Source of the DNA: Sporothrix humicola
Lineage: Eukaryota > Ascomycota > Sordariomycetes > Ophiostomatales > Ophiostomataceae
NCBI GenBank assembly: GCA_021396245.1
Contig: WNYE01000016.1
Coordinates: 62,001-126,000, forward strand
DNA: 64,000 nucleotides
Reading direction: 5' to 3'
Part shown: positions 56,312 through 64,000 of the stretch, piece after piece
Layout of the letters: each line of letters begins with the position of its first letter
How positions within the stretch are numbered: the stretch's first letter is position 1
Position numbers and translations under genes: made by a program
The notes under the pieces: model-generated
What the model was told of the DNA's origin: nothing
What the model saw: the letters and a program-made list of their open reading frames with translations, nothing else
Databases searched by the model: none

Positions 56312-59186
56312 TTTGGGGAGAGGTGGGTGGGTGTGGAACCAAAAAATAAAGAAAGTAAATAAAGAGTGTGAGTGGTGACGGCTTGCTGTCGACGGACTGG
56401 CAAAGGCTGAGGACAAAAACAGACAAAAAGAAAGGAAGCAAGAAGAAAAGGAAAGGAGAGAATCGAAAAGGGGGACAGTCCTGTTATACGTCTACATATA
56501 CTCTTTTTTTCCTGGGAGAGTCTGGATGGTCTGTTCATCTGGTCTTTGATTTCCTTTCATTTCGCCGTTGATTTACAGGTATACCACATCGCAGTATTGC
56601 CTCATTTGTTGCTATAGAGAACGTTTTGGGCGAACAAAAATCAAAGACACTGAACTGCCGGCAGACAAGAAAAGAAACACAGTCAATACGCCTAGAATGT
56701 CCTCTCTATCGAACACTCCGGCCGGTGTTTGTATTGCCCAGAGGGCCCACTTGCCTGCTCTGTCGTCTTTTGCCATCTTCTGTTTATGGACATTCTATCT
56801 GGGTATAATCTAGAGTGGTGGGCGGTCACGGCGAGGACGAGGAAATGAGAAAACGAGGAAACAAACAAGGCAAAAGGCTTGGGCGTGGCCGTGCTTGGTA
56901 GGCGGTAGGCAGAAAAAGAGCCATTTTCAGTCTACAGATAGTATCGTCGATTTCGGCTGCCCGTTGTATGTCTGCCGTCCGTGGGGAATGCCCCATGGAG
57001 AATATATGGAGTAGTCGAGAAAGGAAAAGGAGCATGCGTGGAGGAGGGTTGTTTACTTTAGCCACGCCGGCAAAAAGGAGACGCCCGCGACGATTGGTCG
57101 ACAATTGGTTGCCACCATCTGAATGAGAATCCATCCCCACAATCTAAATAATCAATATCGACGGCTGCGGAAAGAAACAAGGCCAAGAGCAAGAAAACAA
57201 GCGAGGTCGCGGAGGAAGACGCAAAGACGCGAAAAAAGTATGAAAGTACTACGAGTCATTTTGGGGACGGCACTTGCGATGGTGAAAATTTTGTGCTTCA
57301 CCTTTGAGAGAAAATGACCAAGGTAGCATGAGTAAAGATGAAATACAAGACCAGAAGAGAATTAAGTGAATATGTTTTTGATATTTACAGAGTATTTTCG
57401 CTGATCGATCTGGACTGATGCCGTGGACTGGTATCGTGCTATATCACTACAGCCACCACCAACAACAAAGTATTTCAAATAGATACAGTGGCGAATATCA
57501 ACGCGCTCGTGCAGTCGCCTTTCATCATCGTGCCGCTAAAGTACTATGGGGAAGAGTCAAGATCGAGAGATGGAAATGTGACAAAAGAGTATTTTTGGAA
57601 GCATGGGGCATGCACATACGGGGAAAAGAAGGCAGAAAGAAGGAAGAATAGGAAGAAAGAAGGAACAAAAGGATAAAAATCACGCGGGATATGCACGAGA
57701 AACGCCGAGCTGGGGAAAGGAAGAAAGCAAAAAGAGCATCGACACGACGATGAGGACAATGATCCGGGGACGCCATCGATCCCAGAGTCTTGGCAGAGGC
57801 ACATGGCAAGTGTATTGTGGGTGACGTTGACGTGTGGTTGTGTGCAGACGGCGGCCTATTTTGCCACGTGAGTGAATGAGATGATGCGAGAAAAGAGCGT
57901 GTGAGGTATATCACCGTTGTTATATGTTTATCTATTTAGATTTGGTATCGCCTTTTGTGCACACCAATACTGTCCACCATCGACCATCTCAGCCAAAAAT
58001 ACAAGTACCGGCAGAGACCGTGACTAGAAGAAAGTGAATAAAAGACTCATAGGATACAGACAAAAAAGGCCCGTTCTGGCCCCTTAATCTATCAAGAAGA
58101 AACACGAGGAAGAGACTGGAAGGCACAGTCGAGAAGTTGAACCAAGGAAATGTCGATGGCGAGAACAGGAAATCCGGGTTGCAGCATGAAGGCGAAAAGG
58201 AGAAGACCACACTCGTACTTCCCTGCCTGCATTGTCGCATCGGAGAAAGATATTTGGCCAAGAATATGTGTTCGAAGAAAGTAGAGACAAAAAGAAGTGA
58301 GAAAGAAGGAATGACGAGGGAATGGCCTGGGTCTAGAAGACGAAATGCCGACCTGCCACATGGCAACTTCCATTTGCATTTCTTCATCGTGTACTCATCT
58401 ACTTTAGACGTTTGTGGTCTCTTTTGCCGGGACACCGTCACCGTCGGCATTCACAGTACAGTACTGCGAATAGGAAAAGGAAAGACATGGCTAAACACCT
58501 TATTTTGACGTCTTCCCAGACAAGCACGTCTTCGGATATGGGGTGTCTAGATGTGGCCATTTCCCATGTTCGATATCCCCATATCCATGTTCCAGACGTC
58601 AAATATTCCGTTCGGAGAGTTCTATCGTAGAATAGAAGACGTGTCAAATACCGATCGTAGTAGATAATTATCCCATCGTAAGCCTCGAAGTATGGGCTAA
58701 GAGGAGAACGGGTTTCGCCAGCCGTGAAGACCATGCCAACCCTAGAAGCACATCGCGAACAATGATTCACGGCACTTGCTAGAACACTGTCGCGTCATTG
58801 ATGTATGGCTTTCGACTATGATTGTCGTCTTGATGTGATTCTTTCCTGGTTTCCTATTGTGGGATATCTGTGGGGGGCTTGTCAGTTGTATCTCACCATG
58901 TTCAGGCATTCGACGAACTCGGTGACCGGGCTCTGTAAGCAGAGCAGCCGCATCGTTCGCTCACTCTCCATGTTCCATTCCGTGTTTTCAAAAGTTTTTT
59001 GTTCTTTTTTCAGTAGTCGCTGTATCTATGACAGGTATATACACAACACTTGGCCTGCCCCGCCAATGCTTCCGGTTTCCGGTTGTCCGTCGTCCGTCTC
59101 TAGTCGTCGTATGGTCGTAGATGATGTCGGTTTCGGTGCGCTCGGATGTCCTCGTATGATCAATGCCTCGTTTTCTGCCTCATTGT
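56312..59186. other. 2.9-kb intergenic region
   Basis: No gene supported. A/G-rich tracts lie at 56410-56470, 57170-57240 and 57600-57740. Open frames up to 189 codons (58805-59374 plus) lack coding bias, and the last overlaps the NDUFB8 gene in antisense. No tRNA-like sequence seen. Confidence 0.55.
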
Positions 59187-59777
59187 CTATGCCTCCTCAG
59201 CCTCCTCGTCCTCGATACTCCGTGCCTGTAAATGTTAGCTATTGCTGTTCTGCATCACAACGTCCATGGTACACCCTCTACTCACCCGCACTGCACCAGG
59301 GCCACCAAGCTCGCGCTCAAGACCGCCCTCGAACGTCCGCGGCACCGACACGCGGTCCGGGTACGTCGACTTGACGGCATACACGACGGTCAAAAAGGCC
59401 GCAATAAACATGCCAATCTGGGCCAGGCCCTTGCCGGTCGTCGTCCACGTGTACTCGTACGGCGTGAACATGCCGAGCTGGTCGTAGTCCTCGTGCACGG
59501 GTTCGCCGTAGTTGCGGCGCTCCTGCTTGTCCCACCAGTCGCCGTGGGGGTCGCGGAACTGGCGCTTGACGGGCGCGGGCTGGACAAAGCCGCCGTTCAT
59601 CAGCGGGTCCTCGGCGTCGGTAAGCCGCGGCGGCTCGGGGTACTTTTCGTCGATGATGGCGCGGCCATTGATGGATTCGGGGATGAAGGAGCGGGTCTGG
59701 GGGCGGGTGAGGAGTGTCTGCCGCGCGGCCAGCGCCGTGCGCAAAGGCGTCGACCGAACAATTCGTTGAGGCAGCAT
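59187..59777 (-). CDS. NADH:ubiquinone oxidoreductase subunit NDUFB8 (ASHI)
   Basis: Two exons, 59286-59777 and 59187-59225, with a 60-nt intron (GTGAGT donor, GCTAAC branch, TTACAG acceptor), give 176 residues. Residues 1-30 form an Arg-rich, Glu/Asp-free mitochondrial presequence (MLPQRIVRST...). The accessory complex I subunit is recognised from DPHGDWWDKQERRNYGEPVHEDYD (about 76-99), FTPYEYTW (104-111) and one helix at about 118-137. The family places it in the membrane arm. The last exon adds only 12 residues, very acidic. The ATG at 59777 gives the expected presequence; upstream in-frame codons are 5' UTR. It is divergent from SWR1. Confidence 0.88.
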
Positions 59778-60583
59778 CTGGAGAGGGAGGGGGAGGCAAT
59801 CCGAAGAGTTAGCAGGGCTCCGGAGAGGTTTCGTTGTTATCGGCGATGTCAATTGACAATCAATTGGCTACCGCAGGGGTCAGTACGCACCGTCAATGAG
59901 TCGAATGCTGTCGTTGATATGAAGCTCGTCGTAGCAGTCGTGATGCTCGATTTCTTTGCTCCACGGTCATCGGCTATTCCTCAGCAGTGTTTGGATGGCC
60001 GTGGTGGTCCGTGCACCTCAAAATTCGTGCCTGAGAAATGGGGTGCAAAGACCAATGAGAAGTGGGCTGTTTGAGGTGCTTATGTCATCCGCCAGCTCTT
60101 CCACGAAGAGAGCTGGTTTGGTGCCTAACTTTCCAGGCATAAACTCGCAAGCTCGCCCCTCTATGCTCTACACGCCCTGACGCACAACGCGCTTTCCACA
60201 GGCGGCAAAAATTACGTGTAGCCCCTGGCGTCGCCCCTGCAGCAGGAAAGTTTTAGCGTATTTTGGTGGTATTTTGTCAGTTGTCTTGGCTGGAGTTGGT
60301 GCTAATTCACCAAATTCCGAGTGTCTCCAAAAATTGTCTATAGTCACCAACCTGCATCTCGTGCCGATTTGGCGTTTTTTTCGAGCTTCGAAATTTTGGC
60401 AGACGCACCTCGAATTTTCCACGTTTTTGCGCGTCGCCATCCACACAACGTTGGGGCCAACCCCAGATTTTGACACAACACTCCATGGGACTGTAGCTTT
60501 TCTCCGACCCCAAATTTGCCGCCATCGATGCCCATTTTGTCGAGATCGCGGACCCTTTTGCCGGATCGGCCCCTGTCCAGACG
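59778..60583. promoter_or_regulatory. shared divergent promoter of NDUFB8 and SWR1
   Basis: About 800 bases separate two divergent start codons, both of housekeeping genes. No clear TATA box was seen next to either ATG. The region includes an imperfect inverted pair (GCCAGCTCTTC and GAAGAGAGCTGG near 60090-60117). Exact elements cannot be assigned. Confidence 0.5.
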
Positions 60584-63500
60584 ATGAAGGAGACCGCGTC
60601 GCCCGGTTCTTTAGCGACTGCGACGCTCCCCGACCGCCCGATCATCAAGTTCGACGACAGCGACGACAGCCCACTCGACGACCTGAGCTCGACGCCGTCA
60701 GACGGAGAGGAGTCGTTGTCAGGCGTGCTAGGGACGCCGGCAAGAAAGTCACCATCTCCATCTCCAAAACCGAGCATACAAAATGGATCACCAACACCAA
60801 ACGGAGCTTCCACGTCGCCCCTGACTAACGGCCACGGCAACGGCAACGGCCCCAAGACGATCAAGGCTGAGACCGACGATGCCGAGGTCGCGGCGGAAGC
60901 TGACACCGAGAACACGCCCGAGGATGAACGCCCCGCCAAACGTCAAAGGACACGCGCCTCAACGCCCCCGCCAAAAGATGCCGAGAAGAATGGAGGAGCA
61001 GCAACGGGCACGGGAGGCCGCAAGCCGAAGACCATTTCACCGCCATGGAAGAAGATTGTCGCAGACGGCGTAACGACCTTCAACGAGGGCGGCCGGCGCA
61101 AGTCAGGCCGCATCAACACGGTTCCTTTGGAGCTGCAAACTGGCGACAAGCGCATCACAAGACAAGCTGTCCAGACGAGCCCTCCATCCAAACGAGCTTC
61201 TAATACTACGGCTTCCACAAACGGCCACGCGACACGGCACGCTGCCTCCTCATCCGCCCAACATGCATCCTCTCCTGCTGCTTCGGCAGCTTCCCGACGC
61301 CCTTCCACCACGACACGTGCCGCTGCATCTTCAAACTCCCGATCACAACAAACTCCTTCTTCCTCCACATCCTCTCGACAGCAACCCTCCCGCCGCGCTG
61401 CCGAGCCACGAACCGCTTCCCGCTCCGCCCGGCGCTCATCACCTACTCCTTCCTCACGAAACACAAAAACAAGTACACCTACTGCGGGCACGCGAGCACA
61501 GCCCTCGCGGTCCAGCCGAAATGCCCGGTCACAACGCGACGCCGCGACGCTCGAGATGCCGACGCGCACGACGCCGCGCATCCGCTTACGGACACGCACC
61601 CTCACCATCCCCATTGTCCACCCCGACCAGACAAAAATGCGGCCGAAGCTCGCCCCGACCCTCCCAGAGTATTTCGAGATGGCAGAAAACCTGGCCGTCG
61701 AAGAAGGCGGCCAGTTTGCGTCCGAAGACGACCCACGCATGACTGACGAAATGGCCGCCGCCGAGGCTGCCGTCATTGCCCGCATCGAGCGCGAGACCGA
61801 AGAGGGCGGCATTCTGACGGAGCCGAGGTGCATCGCGTTCGAGCCCGAAGCCGTCGAAGAACCGCCCCGCCAATGGGCGCACAACGACCACATGGTGAAA
61901 GCTGTCGCCAACTTTAGAAGATTGTTGGGCCAGGAACAGCAGCGCCACCGCGCCACCGCGAAACGTCTGGCCGAAGCCTGCCGCGACGTCTGGATTAAGC
62001 GCCAGCCCAAGTCCGCCGAGCAGATCGAGGCCGAGCAGCGCGCCTTGTGGATCGGACAGTACCGCAATGTGATGAAGGCCATGGCGGGCACGTGGGAGAA
62101 TGTGCGCCTCGAGATCAACAGGCGGCGCGTGCGCGAGTGGGAGGCTGAGGAGCAGCGGCGCGTCAAGGCGGCGCTGCAGGAGGCTGTGGCGCTGTCCGAA
62201 CAGAAACTGCAGGCGCGGCGCACCCACCAAGATTCAGAAGCGTTGTCAGACGAGGACGAGGACATGCTTGACGATGACGAACTCGATGACGAGCTCGAGG
62301 ACGGACTCGAGTCATTGTCCGACCTCGGCGACGCAGAAGATGGCTCGGGCTCTGACGGCGACGATGACGACGAGAGCAACATGTCCTCTTCGGACGACGA
62401 CGAAGGCGATGACGAAGAGGGAAAGCCTACCGACGGCGACTCTAAAGGCAAAGACGACGCCAACGCGATATCCGACGAGGGTCTTACACAAGAACAGTTA
62501 CGGCAAAAATACGCCAACCTGCCTGACCTCGACCTGTCCAAAGACATTGCCGTCGAAACAAAAGAAAAGGACATCGACACACCGAACCCTGCGACGACGG
62601 ATGCCGATGCTGACGACGACACGAGTGACGAGTCTGTCGACATGGACGATGATCTGGGATCGTCCGAGATGGACAGCGACGACGGCGATGATGATGACGA
62701 CAGTGATGCCAACGGTTCCGACGGCGACGACGAGACTGGCTCAGAGGACGAGGAAGACGAACAGGCGGGCGGCCTGCTGGGTATGCTCTTTGGCAAGTCG
62801 GAGCTCAAGAAGCTCAAGACGGAGCCGACAGCAATCAAAGAAGAGGACGTCGATGTTCCGATGCCCGAGGCAGAATCCAAAGAGGCAGAATCGGCAAAGG
62901 AGGGCGATGGCACTGCTACCGCCCTCATCAACGGCCACTCTCACACCGAGGATAGTAAGACTGAAACTGCGCCGCCTGCAATGACCGACGCTGACGAGTT
63001 TGGCGACGGTGACGACGACGATGTTGCCATGGTGGATATGCCGCCTTCTGACGACGAGGCACCAGCAGAAGCCAGCAAGCCAGCAGAAGACAAGCCAACC
63101 GAGGCCCAGGCTGATCCCATCATGGACACTGAAGACCACAGCCTGCTCCTCGACAGGGAAAACGATCTCACCGGTCCACCAGCCCCGGCAACACCACCAG
63201 CCCAAGCCGTCGATCTTGAAACCATTATCGAGGACAATACTGAAGATAATGCTGAAGACAAGGCAGCGGGCGGTACCGAAGAAAAGACGACCGCCAGCCC
63301 TGAGACTGATGCTGTCACAACAGCTGTCAGCGCCGAACGCAGCCAGTCTCCGCGCACACTCGACACCAAGCCATCGGATCTTGATACACCCATGTCGACA
63401 GTTGCCGATGCGGTTGTGGACACAGCACAGGAAGTCGAGACTGCGAAGGAGACAGAAGATACCACTGACGTCGTCAAGTCAACTAAGGAAGACGACGCCG

Positions 63501-64000
63501 ACGTCATTGATGTCGACAAGACCGAGGCCGACACAAATGCCAAGGAAGCATCCATCTCCCGCAGTGTATCACTCGCCCCGACTACAACCGGTGCCACACC
63601 AAAGACTGAGATCCCCTTCTTACTGCGCGGCAACCTCCGCGAGTACCAGCACTTTGGCCTCGACTGGCTGGCCGGCCTGTACGCCAATCGCACCAACGGC
63701 ATCCTGGCCGACGAAATGGGTCTCGGCAAGACCATCCAGACCATTGCACTGCTCGCCCACCTGGCTTGTCACCACGAAGTCTGGGGTCCCCATCTCGTCA
63801 TTGTGCCCACCAGTGTCATCCTCAATTGGGAGATGGAGTTCAAAAAGTGGTGTCCGGCCTTCAAGATCCTGACCTACTACGGCTCGCAAGAGGAGCGCAA
63901 GCGCAAGCGCATTGGCTGGAACAACAACGACATCTGGAACGTCTGCATCACGTCGTACCAGATCGTTGTCCAGGACCAGCAGGTCTTCAAGAGACGTCGC
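60584..64000 (+). CDS. SWR1: SWR1 chromatin-remodelling ATPase, 5' part, truncated by window end
   Basis: One uninterrupted frame of 1139 codons from ATG 60584 to the window edge. SWR1 is the Snf2-family ATPase that swaps H2A for H2A.Z in nucleosomes. The N-terminal 400 residues are disordered and rich in Ser, Pro, Arg and Lys. An HSA domain, which binds actin-related proteins, lies at about 430-515 (QWAHNDHMVKAVANFRRLLG onward). A very long acidic stretch follows (about 550-1005), expected to hold the H2A.Z-H2B-binding region; NLPDLDLS is at 646-653. The helicase core starts at about 1011 (LREYQHFGLDWLAGLY) with Walker A DEMGLGKT near 1043-1050 and motif Ia (VPTSVILNWE). The HSA domain and long acidic spacer separate SWR1 from INO80. 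No intron in the visible part. The second ATPase lobe lies beyond 64000. Confidence 0.93.
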   Translation, partial: MKETASPGSLATATLPDRPIIKFDDSDDSPLDDLSSTPSDGEESLSGVLGTPARKSPSPSPKPSIQNGSPTPNGASTSPLTNGHGNGNGPKTIKAETDDAEVAAEADTENTPEDERPAKRQRTRASTPPPKDAEKNGGAATGTGGRKPKTISPPWKKIVADGVTTFNEGGRRKSGRINTVPLELQTGDKRITRQAVQTSPPSKRASNTTASTNGHATRHAASSSAQHASSPAASAASRRPSTTTRAAASSNSRSQQTPSSSTSSRQQPSRRAAEPRTASRSARRSSPTPSSRNTKTSTPTAGTRAQPSRSSRNARSQRDAATLEMPTRTTPRIRLRTRTLTIPIVHPDQTKMRPKLAPTLPEYFEMAENLAVEEGGQFASEDDPRMTDEMAAAEAAVIARIERETEEGGILTEPRCIAFEPEAVEEPPRQWAHNDHMVKAVANFRRLLGQEQQRHRATAKRLAEACRDVWIKRQPKSAEQIEAEQRALWIGQYRNVMKAMAGTWENVRLEINRRRVREWEAEEQRRVKAALQEAVALSEQKLQARRTHQDSEALSDEDEDMLDDDELDDELEDGLESLSDLGDAEDGSGSDGDDDDESNMSSSDDDEGDDEEGKPTDGDSKGKDDANAISDEGLTQEQLRQKYANLPDLDLSKDIAVETKEKDIDTPNPATTDADADDDTSDESVDMDDDLGSSEMDSDDGDDDDDSDANGSDGDDETGSEDEEDEQAGGLLGMLFGKSELKKLKTEPTAIKEEDVDVPMPEAESKEAESAKEGDGTATALINGHSHTEDSKTETAPPAMTDADEFGDGDDDDVAMVDMPPSDDEAPAEASKPAEDKPTEAQADPIMDTEDHSLLLDRENDLTGPPAPATPPAQAVDLETIIEDNTEDNAEDKAAGGTEEKTTASPETDAVTTAVSAERSQSPRTLDTKPSDLDTPMSTVADAVVDTAQEVETAKETEDTTDVVKSTKEDDADVIDVDKTEADTNAKEASISRSVSLAPTTTGATPKTEIPFLLRGNLREYQHFGLDWLAGLYANRTNGILADEMGLGKTIQTIALLAHLACHHEVWGPHLVIVPTSVILNWEMEFKKWCPAFKILTYYGSQEERKRKRIGWNNNDIWNVCITSYQIVVQDQQVFKRRR

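Noticed and set aside
55379..56362. 327-codon plus-strand frame
   Set aside because: Shadow of the DUF1996 gene, which has the family signature and a signal peptide.
60943..62931. 662-codon open frame on the minus strand
   Set aside because: Antisense of SWR1; Ser-rich because it reads the Asp/Glu codons backwards. SWR1 has the HSA and ATPase motifs.
1..64000. CRISPR array, tRNA or rRNA genes
   Set aside because: No regular spaced repeats; B-box-like GTTCGA sites (for example near 17490, 24020) lack a foldable T arm and A box; no rRNA-like sequence recognised.

Overview
The window is nuclear DNA of a filamentous ascomycete (Pezizomycotina, most likely a sordariomycete). This rests on short spliceosomal introns (52-61 nt, GTRNGT donors, CTRAY branch sites, YAG acceptors), G/C-ending codons in the intact genes, and typical filamentous-fungus families: Fig1, DUF1996, a cellobiose-dehydrogenase-type cytochrome domain, a DUF7924-like protein and SWR1. 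The species cannot be fixed from the sequence.

Left part, about 1-30.7 kb: a gene-poor block with one clearly intact gene, a seven-helix membrane protein at 4593-5351 (minus). The rest has about half G+C, no convincing full-length gene, and fragments that look like old coding sequence. Nearly all of these lie on the minus strand and are broken by stops and frame changes. Two carry recognisable cysteine/histidine patterns: a FluG/DUF3435-like zinc-finger tail near 19.2-19.4 kb and a six-cysteine cluster near 22.3 kb. A small two-exon gene with its own TATA box may survive at 29171-29714.

Right part, about 30.7-64 kb: ordinary fungal gene space with dense codon bias. In order: Fig1-like membrane protein (-), APH-like kinase (-), aldo/keto reductase (+), secreted aspartic protease (-), alpha/beta hydrolase (-), four-helix membrane protein with a Tyr/Asp-rich loop (-), a copia-gag-like gene interrupted by one in-frame TAG (+), a DUF7924-like protein with an Asn/Asp hexanucleotide repeat (-), lipoyl(octanoyl)transferase (-), a VOC/glyoxalase-fold protein (-), a secreted one-domain b-type cytochrome (-), a DUF1996 secreted protein (-), the complex I subunit NDUFB8 (-), and the 5' part of SWR1 (+), which runs off the right end.

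The genes do not form one pathway. Housekeeping functions (mitochondrial lipoylation and respiration, chromatin remodelling) sit beside secreted and membrane proteins. Between them lie a small inverted-repeat element, a 9-bp minisatellite, a 49-bp tandem duplication and AT-rich tracts.
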